Shown here: piece by piece, positions 9,935 to 18,461 of the stretch | How positions within the stretch are numbered: the stretch's first letter is position 1 | Layout of the letters: every line of letters begins with the position of its first letter | NCBI GenBank assembly: GCA_019359095.1 | Contig: JAHHHZ010000021.1 | Span: forward strand, 263,163 to 327,162 | Direction: 5' to 3' | Length of the DNA: 64,000 bases | DNA from: Pleurocapsa minor HA4230-MV1 | GTDB taxonomy: Bacteria; Cyanobacteriota; Cyanobacteriia; Cyanobacteriales; Xenococcaceae | Made by a program: the position numbers and the translations under genes | Notes under the pieces: model-generated | What the model was told of the DNA's origin: nothing | The model's input: only the letters and a program-made list of their open reading frames with translations | Database searches by the model: none

Positions 9935-11320
9935 ATGACTACTGTAATTCCCTCATCAGCTAAACCCAAACTTCCTCCTGGTTCAAAAGCTCCTGCGATC
10001 GTCGTTATGGTTCAAGCTTTACTCGATCAGTTTGGCACATTAGAAAGATATAACCAAAAATATGGCGAGATATTTTATGGCTCAAAATCTTCTTTAATGC
10101 CTCCTTATGTAATTTTCAGTAATCCTCAAGCAATTGAACAAGTATTTACCGCCGATCCTAATTTATTTGAAATTGGTCAACAGTCCACTGCGCCAATCAG
10201 AGTTTTGCTGGGAGATAAATCTTTAGTATTGCTAGACGGCATCGAACACAAACAACATCGAAAGTTACTGATGCCACCTTTTCACGGGGAGAGGATGAAA
10301 AGCTACGGTCAAACTATGGTTAGTGTGACGGAAGAAGTGATATCTCAATGGCAGGTTGGTCAAACTATTTGTATTCGAGATTATACTCAAGAGATTTCCC
10401 TGCGGATTATTTTAAGGACTATTTTTGGTTTGGAGCAAGGACAAAGATTAGATCACCTTAAAGCAATTTTAGTCGATTGGTTGGAGACGTTTAACTCGCC
10501 ACTGCGTTCTTTTTTCTTATTTTTTCCCGCCTTACAAAAAGACTTGGGTGGATTAACTCCCTGGAGTAAGTTTCGCCAACAACAAGATCAGATTAAAAAG
10601 ATTTTACAAGAGGAATGCGATCGCCGTCGTCAAAATCCCGCTACTATGGGGGAAGATATCCTCAGCTTATTGCTATCAGCTCGATACGAAGATAGTCAAG
10701 CAATGAGCGATCGAGAGATCGCCGATGAATTGATGACTATGTTATTTGCAGGACATGAAACTACTGCAAGTTCTTTGGCTTGGTCATTTTACTGGCTACA
10801 TCGTTTGCCTCAAGTCGGTCAAAAGTGCCGACAAGAATTAGATTCGTTGGCTAAAAACAGCGAATTTACCGATATTGCTAAACTTCCCTATCTCAGTGCG
10901 ATCGTCTCAGAAACCCTCAGATTAAATCCCGTAGTGGTATTTGTTGGTCGTCAATTAAAACAACCCTTTGAATTAATGGGATATCGGCTGGAAGCGGGAA
11001 CATCTTTATTTCCTTCTATTTATTTAACCCATCAACGAGAAGATCTTTATCCTCAAGCAAAAGAATTCAAACCAGAAAGGTTTATTGAAAGACAGTTCTC
11101 TCCCTATGAATATTTGCCTTTTGGCGGGGGAAATCGTCGATGCTTGGGTTATGCTTTTGCCTTATTTGAAATGAAGCTAGTTTTAGCGACTATTATGTCC
11201 CAGATCAAATTAGAATTGCTCGATCATCGCCCATTGAAATCTGGTCGTCGGGGTTTTACTTTTACTCCTGAAGGCGGAGTTAAAATGAAGGTAATAGGTA
11301 TAAAAAATAGGCAAGCATAA
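9935..11320 (+). CDS. Cytochrome P450 (CYP110-like)
   Basis: 461-residue heme-thiolate monooxygenase. It has the I-helix oxygen-binding motif AGHETT (272-277), the K-helix ETLR (Glu326, Arg329) and the heme loop FGGGNRRCLG with ligand Cys403. There is no N-terminal membrane anchor; the N-terminus is proline-rich (KLPPGSKAP). The general look, including the LPPG start, resembles cyanobacterial CYP110 enzymes, which oxidise fatty acids, alkanes or terpenes. No ferredoxin partner is adjacent. It sits between the ATPase (15-base gap) and permease (60-base gap) of an ABC-2 exporter, so its product may be exported. Confidence 0.9.
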   Translation: MTTVIPSSAKPKLPPGSKAPAIVVMVQALLDQFGTLERYNQKYGEIFYGSKSSLMPPYVIFSNPQAIEQVFTADPNLFEIGQQSTAPIRVLLGDKSLVLLDGIEHKQHRKLLMPPFHGERMKSYGQTMVSVTEEVISQWQVGQTICIRDYTQEISLRIILRTIFGLEQGQRLDHLKAILVDWLETFNSPLRSFFLFFPALQKDLGGLTPWSKFRQQQDQIKKILQEECDRRRQNPATMGEDILSLLLSARYEDSQAMSDREIADELMTMLFAGHETTASSLAWSFYWLHRLPQVGQKCRQELDSLAKNSEFTDIAKLPYLSAIVSETLRLNPVVVFVGRQLKQPFELMGYRLEAGTSLFPSIYLTHQREDLYPQAKEFKPERFIERQFSPYEYLPFGGGNRRCLGYAFALFEMKLVLATIMSQIKLELLDHRPLKSGRRGFTFTPEGGVKMKVIGIKNRQA

Positions 11321-11380
11321 CAAGTTAAACTAACTAATTTTAAATCAACCAACATCCTGTTTACCATCACCAATAAATTT

Positions 11381-12277
11381 ATGAGTCAATCTATCTCTAG
11401 TAGTAAAATCAAGTCGGCTTTAGCACCTAATATTGGTATCAGCAGACAAAATAGTGAGTCAAGTAATTCTCTGGGTGATTTTATTCAGGAAACATTAGCC
11501 CTGACTCAACGTCTATTTATTCAACTGCAACGTCGTCCTTCGACTCTAATTGCGGGCATCATTCAACCCTTTATGTGGTTGGTCTTATTTGGCGCCTTGT
11601 TTAGCAAAGCACCATCGGGATTATTTGGTACTGACTTGAGTTATGCCAAATTCCTAGCGCCAGGTGTCATTGTCTTTACTGCTTTTTCGGGAGCATTAAA
11701 CGCTGGATTACCTGTAATGTTTGACCGTGAATTTGGGTTTTTGAACCGTTTGCTAGTAGCACCATTGTCTTCCCGTTACTCTATTGTGGCAGCTTCGACA
11801 GTTTATATCATTGCCCTGAGCTTTATTCAGACCGCAGTGATTATCTTCGCCAGTGCTGTATTAGGTGCGGGGTTACCAGGGTTGGCTGGGTTAAGTGCGA
11901 TCGCCTTAATCGTCTTTCTCATCGTTCTAGGAGTTACCGCTTTGAGTCTGGGTTTGGCATTTGCTCTCCCTGGTCATATTGAACTAATTGCCGTGATTTT
12001 TGTGACTAACTTACCCCTATTGTTTGCGAGTACGGCTCTTGCTCCCTTAAGTTTTATGGCGGATTGGCTTCAGGTAATTGCCAGTCTTAATCCGTTAACT
12101 TATGCGATTGAACCAATTCGCTATATTTATAGTCATGGAGATTGGGGGATTAACAGTCTGGTAATGGATACTCCCTGGTTCGGGTTTAGTTTTGGTGCTG
12201 TTATCTTAGTATTGTTAGCGTTTGACGCTTTGATCTTACTGGCAATTCAACCTTTATTACGTCGTCGTTTTGCCTAA
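11381..12277 (+). CDS. ABC-2 type transporter permease (DrrB-like)
   Basis: 298 residues with a polar N-terminus of about 50 residues, then six membrane segments (about 57-75, 95-115, 142-165, 173-197, 205-222 and 272-292) in the ABC-2 layout. The motif LNPLTYAIEPIRYI before the last segment is typical of DrrB/NodJ-like permeases. It is the membrane half of the exporter whose ATPase is at 8900, separated by the P450 gene. Half-size, so it would dimerise. Confidence 0.88.
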   Translation: MSQSISSSKIKSALAPNIGISRQNSESSNSLGDFIQETLALTQRLFIQLQRRPSTLIAGIIQPFMWLVLFGALFSKAPSGLFGTDLSYAKFLAPGVIVFTAFSGALNAGLPVMFDREFGFLNRLLVAPLSSRYSIVAASTVYIIALSFIQTAVIIFASAVLGAGLPGLAGLSAIALIVFLIVLGVTALSLGLAFALPGHIELIAVIFVTNLPLLFASTALAPLSFMADWLQVIASLNPLTYAIEPIRYIYSHGDWGINSLVMDTPWFGFSFGAVILVLLAFDALILLAIQPLLRRRFA

Positions 12278-12312
12278 AAAAATAATATTAGCTTTTATGG
12301 TGAGGTTTAATT

Positions 12313-12669
12313 ATGATTAAAAATAACCGCTTAAATCCAATTTGTTGGTCAGTAGGAATAGCTTTAGTGGCGATCGCGGGATTAAATTCCGCTGTTTTAG
12401 CTCAATCTAGTACGGGTGCTGATGACGGCTATCAGCCTAACGAAAAAAATGGGATCTATGGAGATGCGCCTGCGGGGTTAAATCCTCTAGATATTATGCA
12501 TCGCGCTCAACAAGCAAATGGCCGTAGTGCAGACGAGTTTGGTCAAGAATCTCAAATTCAAATGGACAATTCTGCTTCGGACTTTAAACGTCTTCAACAG
12601 CAAAGAATTTTAGAACAACAGCAGTCTGTACCAAAACAGCCAGTGGAAACCAGAGAAACTGTTAAGTAG
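12313..12669 (+). CDS. Exported hypothetical protein
   Basis: 118 residues. A signal peptide is visible: basic start MIKNNR, hydrophobic SVGIALVAIAGLNSAVL, and probable cleavage after AVLA (about residue 29). The mature part is polar, Gln-rich and probably unstructured (QQQRILEQQQSVPKQP). Resembles small periplasmic proteins found only in cyanobacteria; no function is assigned. It starts 35 bases after the permease gene, before the terminator at 12690, so it is probably the last gene of the ABC/P450 transcript. Confidence 0.6.
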   Translation: MIKNNRLNPICWSVGIALVAIAGLNSAVLAQSSTGADDGYQPNEKNGIYGDAPAGLNPLDIMHRAQQANGRSADEFGQESQIQMDNSASDFKRLQQQRILEQQQSVPKQPVETRETVK

Positions 12670-12689
12670 ACTATAAAATTTTGCTAGTT

Positions 12690-12722
12690 AAATGGGTTTG
12701 GCGATCGCTGAACCCATTTTTT
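12690..12722 (+). terminator. Rho-independent terminator with a HIP1 loop
   Basis: AAATGGGTT at 12690-12698 pairs with AACCCATTT at 12711-12719, followed by a T run (six Ts counting the stem end). The 12-base loop contains GCGATCGC. It closes the ABC/P450 unit. Confidence 0.85.
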
Positions 12723-12757
12723 AGTTTTGACAAGACAAATCTTCTCAATTATAGGTA

Positions 12758-13123
12758 ATGCAAGACTTGAAAAGTATCAAAGAATTACACGATCGCGACT
12801 TCAATTTATGGGTTGAAGAAACCAAAAAAGCAATTCAAAATCGAGATTTTGAGAATATGGACTGGGATAATTTGCTTGATGAAATTGATGATATGGGGAA
12901 ATCATCAAAGCGATCGCTTGAGAGTTATTTAGAACGCTTGATTGCTCATATCTTAAAATTACAGTACTGGTCAGCCGAAAAAGAACGTGGCGGCTTTTTG
13001 GTAAGAGTATTCTTCCCAAAAACGCGCCACCGTAACTATAAGCACTGGAAAGTAGAAATAATTAATTTTCGACGGCGAATTAAAAGTTTAATCAAACAAA
13101 ACCCCAGTTTCAATATCATCTGA
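12758..13123 (+). CDS. DUF29 family protein, C-terminally truncated
   Basis: 121 residues beginning with the typical DUF29 core: LHDRDFNLWVEETKKAIQ, DWDNLLDEIDDMGKSSKRSL, and LERLIAHILKLQYW. DUF29 proteins are common in cyanobacteria, of unknown function, and often about 145 residues. Here homology stops after LIKQNPS near base 13110; the frame then reads a few extra residues and ends at TGA 13121-13123. The missing tail is replaced by the inverted 3' part of a truncated nblA gene, so this looks like a deletion or inversion scar. It may no longer be functional. Confidence 0.7.
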   Translation: MQDLKSIKELHDRDFNLWVEETKKAIQNRDFENMDWDNLLDEIDDMGKSSKRSLESYLERLIAHILKLQYWSAEKERGGFLVRVFFPKTRHRNYKHWKVEIINFRRRIKSLIKQNPSFNII

Positions 13124-13239
13124 CGTTGTAATTCAACTATTAATTCTTGTGCTTGTTGCTGAGATAAACTTTTAGTTTGATCCGCTATTTTTCTCAGATG
13201 AAACTCTTGCTCGATTGTTAGTGTATTATTTTCGCTCAT
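13036..13239 (-). pseudogene. nblA: Truncated NblA-like phycobilisome degradation protein
   Basis: From ATG 13239 (AGGTG four bases upstream) the frame reads MSENNTLTIEQEFHLRKIAD, then SLSQQQAQELIVELQRQMI. The EQEF, QAQE and QMI pattern is that of NblA/Ycf18, the roughly 60-residue adaptor that directs Clp proteolysis to phycobilisomes during starvation. Homology stops at about residue 43 (base 13114); the rest of the frame is the antisense of the DUF29 gene. The C-terminal helix, which in NblA carries the phycobiliprotein- and ClpC-contacting residues, is therefore missing. Probably a broken gene. Confidence 0.6.
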
Positions 13240-13272
13240 CACACACCTAAATGTTTGAAATAATGTTTATTA

Positions 13273-13297
13273 CTTTGATAGTAATCAAAGCTTTTTT
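13273..13297 (+). terminator. AT-rich hairpin with T run; terminator or nblA operator
   Basis: CTTTGAT (13273-13279) and ATCAAAG (13284-13290) form a perfect stem with a four-base loop, followed by CTTTTTT. Read rightward it is a weak intrinsic terminator for the DUF29 gene. It also lies only 34 bases upstream of the nblA-like start on the other strand, so it could be an operator there. The 359-base gap 13240-13598 otherwise holds only the AT-rich leader of hli. Confidence 0.45.
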
Positions 13298-13598
13298 AAT
13301 TGATACCTATCTAAAGACCGATCAAATATTCCACATTTAAATCTTGGACAAAAAGTTATTTATAATACTTTTTTAGCTAATTTTCTGTGATTATCTTAGC
13401 TTTTTTGTGATTTATGATACATTTAAATACTTTTTGGTATCACTTATATCCAATAACGCACCTATGCTTCTGGATAAATAAAATATTGAGATGACCTGAA
13501 TCTATTTTGAAATATTACTAAAGATAGATAACATTAAGAAATATATTTTCTATCTTAAAAGTAGTTAATCTTTCATCACAATTAAGGGAATTATAAAA

Positions 13599-13808
13599 AT
13601 GGCAAATATGCAAAACAAAACACCAGACGAACATTATGGATCTCAGTCCGAGCGCAAATATGGTGAATTTGCGACTAAATTTCAATTCGGTTCTAATCCT
13701 AGTGCAGAGATTTGGAATGGTAGATTAGCAATGATTGGCTTTTTAGGCGCAATGGTTGTGGAATTAACTACTGGACAAGGCTTTTTTCATTGGCTTGGCA
13801 TAGCATAA
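13599..13808 (+). CDS. hli: High-light-inducible protein (HLIP/SCP)
   Basis: 69-residue, single-helix member of the chlorophyll a/b-binding superfamily. The helix carries the pigment-binding motif AEIWNGRLAMIGFLGAMVVE (about residues 38-57), with Glu, Asn and Arg as chlorophyll ligands, and ends TGQGFFHWLGI. The N-terminal 37 residues are polar and stromal/cytoplasmic. Such proteins protect and escort newly made chlorophyll and PSII, often with ChlG. I saw no clear HLR1 (TTACA pair) element in the 350-base leader. A terminator follows at 13865. Confidence 0.95.
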   Translation: MANMQNKTPDEHYGSQSERKYGEFATKFQFGSNPSAEIWNGRLAMIGFLGAMVVELTTGQGFFHWLGIA

Positions 13809-13864
13809 TCTCTGACTTAAATTTTTGAAGAAATTGATAGCGAATTAGCGAATTAATTTAATTT

Positions 13865-13893
13865 ATAACCCTGTCTTTGACGGGGTTATTTTG
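13865..13893. terminator. Bidirectional terminator between hli and herA-like gene
   Basis: ATAACCC(T)GTC at 13865-13875 pairs with GAC(G)GGGTTAT at 13879-13889 around TTT, followed by TTTTG. It lies between two convergent genes and can serve both. Confidence 0.85.
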
Positions 13894-13913
13894 TAGTAGT
13901 TTTAAAATCCTAT

Positions 13914-15638
13914 CTAAAATCCTAAGTCAGCCTTGGCAACTTCAGCAGCAGCATATACTTCTTCATTGGGCATTTCTTCCCAATCAGTACAGCCAATTTC
14001 GCGATAGAATTGGGCATCGTAAGGGCGAGTACGGACAACTACAGGCATCGGTACAGCATGACCTAAAATTAAAGCCTGTTGTTTAGAATCTAGCTTGGCT
14101 AAAACAGATTTTAAGTTTGCTCCTCCAGACACCCCTGTAAAGATCGCCTCGATGTCTTTTTCGTCGTTGAGCAAGCAGGTTACGCGAGTACCAATCTGGG
14201 ACATAACTTCGTTATCGATTCCTGACGGGCGCTGATCTACTACTAGTAGGGTAACAAAATATTTGCGCATTTCACGGGCGATCGTGCCAAAAATGGTTTG
14301 ATGAACGACGCTAGAATCGAGAAAACGGTGTGCTTCTTCAATCGTGATCACTAACTGGCGGGGTTTATCGAGGGGGTTTTTAGTTTGCAAGAAGTGATCG
14401 GCTTTTTTGACATAGCTGGCATGAATCCGACGAGTAATCATATTAGTCGCCAGCATATAAGACAGCATATTAGACTGAGAGCCAAATTCAATGATTACGT
14501 TTTTTCCTGCTGCCAAATCTTGAATTAATTGATCGATATAGTTATGGGGACAGGCTGAGCGAATATATTTAAGGGTATCAAAGCGCATTAGTTTACGCTG
14601 CAAAGAGGAGATTGAACCCTGATGTCCCTGTTTTGACTCGCAGAACATTTTAATATCTTCGTTGGTCATGTTGACCAAACGCATGATCCAAGACTTGCCA
14701 TACTCATTGTAGAGAATGTTGGCGTTATCCATTGCTGCTTCAGATAGTCCTAACTCGGAGGAAACGAGTTTTAAGTCTTCAATCTCAATCTGATCGTAGC
14801 TGAGATAAAGTTCCTGAGCATCCCTAACACCTCGGCGTTTAGTAGATTCGGGATCGAGGGTGTACATCACTACTTTACCTGGGAATAGCTGACGCAAACC
14901 TTTAACAGTACTTACTTGTTTGCCTTCTTTCATGGCTTCCCAACCATACTCAGAGTGCATATCAAACATCAGATTAACTGCTGCTTCCTTGCGAATTACC
15001 CCTGATAGTAATAGGCGAGTTAGGAATGATTTACCTGTCCCAGATTTACCAAAGATGCCGTTGCTTCTCTCCACAAAGCGATCTAGGTCAATACAGACAG
15101 GCACTTCCATATCCAAAGGTTGACCAACGGAAAAATTGCGCCGAAAAGGATCGTCTTCCCAACCAAAAACACTGCGAAAGTCATGTTCAGTTGCTTCATA
15201 AACTTGACTAAAGTGAGCGGGAATTGTTTTGACAGGCAGTAATTCCATGTCCGCACTGGTGTTTGGCTGCATTGAACCCAAACTAGTATTAAGATCTAGA
15301 TCGGGATCTATGGGTAAGCTGGGAAAATCGCTCTGGGTTGCTGTCGGCGTAAACATCAACATCGGCGAGAGGGCAACTGTACCGTAAGTACCGCTTCCTG
15401 CTAAAACATCTCTTAAAAAAGTATCGTCAATCGGAGGAGGATTAGCAATAATGCGATCGCTCGAACAGCCAAGGGAAACATCAGTCAGTAAACAGAAAAA
15501 ACGCGATCTAGTCCCCTGTACCACTAAAAATTTACCAACACGCATATCTTCCACTGAGACATCTGGGTGTAATCTTACTTCTAAACCTTTGGTCAAAGAA
15601 CCTTGAATGACTGAACCTAAAGGGAGTTGTGAGTTCAT
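13914..15638 (-). CDS. HerA/FtsK-type ATPase (DUF87)
   Basis: 574 residues. Residues 1-60 form a small beta-barrel like the HAS domain of HerA. The ATPase core has Walker A GIFGKSGTGKS (194-204) and Walker B QLVITIEEAHRF (428-439), followed by an arginine-containing VDQRPSGI segment. HerA-like proteins are hexameric DNA translocases. Here no NurA or Sir2 partner is adjacent, so a phage-defence or repair pairing is not supported. The gene is alone and leftward between hli and an aldo/keto reductase. Similar stand-alone ATPases occur in many cyanobacteria; the substrate is unknown. Confidence 0.8.
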   Translation of the reverse strand: MNSQLPLGSVIQGSLTKGLEVRLHPDVSVEDMRVGKFLVVQGTRSRFFCLLTDVSLGCSSDRIIANPPPIDDTFLRDVLAGSGTYGTVALSPMLMFTPTATQSDFPSLPIDPDLDLNTSLGSMQPNTSADMELLPVKTIPAHFSQVYEATEHDFRSVFGWEDDPFRRNFSVGQPLDMEVPVCIDLDRFVERSNGIFGKSGTGKSFLTRLLLSGVIRKEAAVNLMFDMHSEYGWEAMKEGKQVSTVKGLRQLFPGKVVMYTLDPESTKRRGVRDAQELYLSYDQIEIEDLKLVSSELGLSEAAMDNANILYNEYGKSWIMRLVNMTNEDIKMFCESKQGHQGSISSLQRKLMRFDTLKYIRSACPHNYIDQLIQDLAAGKNVIIEFGSQSNMLSYMLATNMITRRIHASYVKKADHFLQTKNPLDKPRQLVITIEEAHRFLDSSVVHQTIFGTIAREMRKYFVTLLVVDQRPSGIDNEVMSQIGTRVTCLLNDEKDIEAIFTGVSGGANLKSVLAKLDSKQQALILGHAVPMPVVVRTRPYDAQFYREIGCTDWEEMPNEEVYAAAEVAKADLGF

Positions 15639-15784
15639 GTTTTGTTAGTTATCAGATGTTAGTGAAGATGCAAGGGCGAATACATTTTTGCTGATATGCA
15701 GGATTTTTCTGCTAAAGAGACGCTTATTCCGCTAATTCTAGCCGATTTAGTTTTTAATATCCTATCAAATTAAATTAAAAAGTT

Positions 15785-16765
15785 ATGGTGTCAAGTACAA
15801 AAGGACTAATGTTACCTCAAATGGGTTGCGGGACTTGGGCGTGGGGAAATCGTCTGCTGTGGGGTTATGACCAGAGTATGAATTCTCAATTACAACAAGT
15901 ATTCGATCTGTGCGTTGCTAATGGCGTTACCTTATTTGATACTGGTGATTCTTATGGTACAGGTAAACTCAATGGTCAAAGTGAAAAGCTGCTGGGAAAA
16001 TTCGAGCGAGAATATCAGGGGGTAAATAAAGAGCAAATCTGTTTGGCGACTAAACTTGCAGCCTATCCTTGGCGATTAACTTCAAAATCAATGGTCAAGG
16101 CAGGACTAGCTTCTATACAGCGCATGGGTAGGGTAGATTTAGCACAGATGCACTGGTCAACGGCCAATTACTTTCCCTGGCAAGAATGGCAGCTTCTAGA
16201 TGGATTAGCAGATTTGTATGAACAGGGATTAATTAAGGGTGTAGGACTATCTAACTATGGAACCAAAAGATTAAAGCAAGTTCAGCAAAAATTTAGCGAT
16301 CGCCATATCCCCATTGCCACTCTCCAGGTGCAATACTCTTTACTTTCAACCTATCCCGTAACTGAACTAAACCTCAAGGAAACCTGTGATGAATTGGGTA
16401 TTAAACTGATTGCTTATAGTCCCCTGTGCTTGGGCATCTTAAGCGGTAAATATAACGAGCCAAGTAACTACCCCAAAGGTTTACGGGGATTGCTGTTTAA
16501 AAGATTAGTCCCTGAAGCTAAACCGCTGTTAGATTGTGTCAAGGCGATCGCGCAATCCCGTAATAAAACCATGGCGCAAGTAGCAATTAATTGGTGTATT
16601 GCTAAGGGGACAATACCGATTCCTGGAGCAAAAAACATTCAACAGGCACAGGATAATATTGAAGCCAAAAATTGGTTATTAGACGCGGGAGAAATCGCTG
16701 AATTAGATTGCGCAGCAGCAGGGATCGATCAATCAATGGTTCAAAACATATTTCAGAGCAAATAA
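15785..16765 (+). CDS. Aldo/keto reductase
   Basis: 326-residue NADPH-dependent oxidoreductase with a TIM barrel. The catalytic tetrad is complete: Asp52 and Tyr57 in FDTGDSYG, Lys90 in CLATKLA and His123 in QMHW. The cofactor region near the end reads PIPGAKNIQQAQDN. The substrate is unknown; plant-plastid and cyanobacterial relatives reduce pyridoxal or small carbonyls. It stands alone, transcribed divergently from the HerA-like gene across a 146-base gap. Confidence 0.92.
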   Translation: MVSSTKGLMLPQMGCGTWAWGNRLLWGYDQSMNSQLQQVFDLCVANGVTLFDTGDSYGTGKLNGQSEKLLGKFEREYQGVNKEQICLATKLAAYPWRLTSKSMVKAGLASIQRMGRVDLAQMHWSTANYFPWQEWQLLDGLADLYEQGLIKGVGLSNYGTKRLKQVQQKFSDRHIPIATLQVQYSLLSTYPVTELNLKETCDELGIKLIAYSPLCLGILSGKYNEPSNYPKGLRGLLFKRLVPEAKPLLDCVKAIAQSRNKTMAQVAINWCIAKGTIPIPGAKNIQQAQDNIEAKNWLLDAGEIAELDCAAAGIDQSMVQNIFQSK

Positions 16766-16900
16766 AAAAACTACAATTTATATTAAGAGTTTAATTTAGT
16801 TGTTTTTGTCATATTTAGGTATTTAATTTGAGAATCCAACTTCTTTCTGGTATTTTGAGAACAATGCCTTTGAAAACCTAATAATTGATATTGATCGAGT

Positions 16901-18238
16901 ATGACTACTAATGATGTGGTGGAAAGTAGACAATCAGTTGTCGCAGAGCCATCTTCTAAAGATTCTTCTCTTCTTAGTACTACAAAAGATGTCAGCCAGG
17001 ATTTTTCTGAGCAAAAAATTCGAGTATTGATTGTTGACGATCTCAGGCTTGTTTGTGAAGGATTACAAGCGATCTTTGATGAAGTTCAAGATATTGATAT
17101 AGTTGGATTTGCACTTAACGGGAAAGATGCAATTGAACAGGTAAGCAAAATTAAGCCCGATGTAGTAGTTTTAGATTTGTTGATGCCTGGGATGGGTGGT
17201 CTAGAAACTACCAAAAAAATTACCAAGCATTACCCTGATGTAAAAATTCTCATTTTGAGTTCATTTAATGACGATTCGATCGTCTCAGAGATAATAGCCG
17301 CTGGAGCCATTGGCTACGTGTTTAAAAATATGGTTATTAGCGAATTAGCTTTAGCGATTCGCTCTGTTTATCGTGGTTCGTACCATTTTGCCGCAGGATT
17401 ACTCGATACCCTAGTAAAAAATACGGATCAAGATTCTATCTCCAATGCTCTCAATTTAACTTCTGATACAGTGAGTGCCATAGACTCTCCAGTAGTTACA
17501 TCCCAACCCCAAGCCATCCAAGCTATCCAAGTTACTCAAATTACTCAAGCTACTCAAGCTACTCAAGCTACTCAAGTCAACCAAACTAAACAACCAAAGT
17601 CAGAAAGACCCTTTTTGCCCTATGGAGATTGGTCGCTGGCAGCATTGGCAGTTATTGTACTATCCCAGATCAATGTTATAGGTAATCATCTTGGGCATGT
17701 AGGATTATTCTTCCTGATGCTCGCCTTAGTCGCCCGTCCGCTCAAAGGTTGGTGGGATGCTCCTTTGAAATATCGTCGAGCCATTGATGTTATTGCTTTT
17801 GCAGCTGTACTTGCTCATGTAATTTATGTTACGAGAGATTCTTTAGAAGGAAATTTAGCCACAATTGGGCTGATGTCTGCTCAACACAAGTGGGGGATGT
17901 GGGTAGGTATAATCTCTCTAGGTATCATGGCTCTTATGGCAATGACTAGCTTCCGATTTTTGCAGCGTAAATTAGGCAATGCTTGGCGTCACATTCACTT
18001 ATTAAGTGTCCCTGTAATGGCTTTAGCAGTGCTGCACACCATCCTAGTTGGCCCCCACTATTTGATGGCAGATGCCCAGGTGGGAGCAATTGACTATTTC
18101 CGAACCTTTTGTATTATTGCCGTAGGTCTATCGATCTGGTTACTAAGACAACGTATTGTTTGGTCTAAACTAAAATTGGACAACTTAAACAACTTAGAAA
18201 AACCACCTAAAAAACCGATTAAGCTGACGCGCATTTAG
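16901..18238 (+). CDS. Receiver domain fused to ferric-reductase-like membrane domain
   Basis: 445 residues with an unusual architecture. Residues 1-38 are polar. Residues 40-165 form a NarL-class receiver: acidic pair Asp46/Asp47, phospho-acceptor Asp92 in VVVLDLLMPGMGG, Ser120/Ser121, and Lys142 in GYVFKNM. In place of the usual LuxR helix-turn-helix there is a Gln/Thr linker (about 204-232, repeated QAT) and then six hydrophobic segments (about 245-420) resembling the YedZ/MsrQ ferric reductase domain: RRAIDVIAFAAVLAHVIYV (His306) and WRHIHLLSVPVMALAVLHT (His366, His379) are candidate heme b ligands. No FAD/NAD domain and no kinase is adjacent. A membrane redox output from a phospho-receiver is inferred. 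Confidence 0.8.
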   Translation: MTTNDVVESRQSVVAEPSSKDSSLLSTTKDVSQDFSEQKIRVLIVDDLRLVCEGLQAIFDEVQDIDIVGFALNGKDAIEQVSKIKPDVVVLDLLMPGMGGLETTKKITKHYPDVKILILSSFNDDSIVSEIIAAGAIGYVFKNMVISELALAIRSVYRGSYHFAAGLLDTLVKNTDQDSISNALNLTSDTVSAIDSPVVTSQPQAIQAIQVTQITQATQATQATQVNQTKQPKSERPFLPYGDWSLAALAVIVLSQINVIGNHLGHVGLFFLMLALVARPLKGWWDAPLKYRRAIDVIAFAAVLAHVIYVTRDSLEGNLATIGLMSAQHKWGMWVGIISLGIMALMAMTSFRFLQRKLGNAWRHIHLLSVPVMALAVLHTILVGPHYLMADAQVGAIDYFRTFCIIAVGLSIWLLRQRIVWSKLKLDNLNNLEKPPKKPIKLTRI

Positions 18239-18248
18239 ACTTAATCTT

Positions 18249-18440
18249 AAATCTGCAAATGTTTGCTACAAATAAAAGACTTGCCCTAAAGGATATGCCC
18301 TAAAGGATATGCCCTAAAGGACTAGCTCCGCGTCGCGTAGCGGTATACCATTTGCGAAGCTTATCCTTTAGGACTAGCTTCGCGTCGGGGACTTGGGGAC
18401 TTAGGGACTATTTATCTGTATCATTCTTATTTGTATTTCA
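18249..18440. repeat. Dispersed repeat A, copy 2, internally expanded
   Basis: The ends match 3016-3121 (ATCTGCAAATGTTTGCTACA on the left, CTGTATCATTCTTATTTGTA on the right). Between them the unit ATGCCCTAAAGG is repeated in tandem and an inverted copy (GCGAAGCTTATCCTTTAGGA) has been added, nearly doubling the length. It fills the space between the fusion gene and the convergent glycosyltransferase gene. Confidence 0.85.
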
Positions 18441-18461
18441 TATTAGAAGCGGTGAGGATAG

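Noticed and set aside
13480..13598. HLR1 high-light regulatory motif upstream of hli
   Set aside because: No TTACA pair with the required spacing was found.
13914..15638. HerA-NurA or HerA-Sir2 phage-defence system
   Set aside because: No nuclease or Sir2 gene is adjacent; the ATPase is flanked by hli and an aldo/keto reductase.
17514..17590. Minisatellite insertion disrupting the fusion gene
   Set aside because: The CAAGCTACT repeats keep the frame and encode a plausible flexible linker; both domains remain in one frame.
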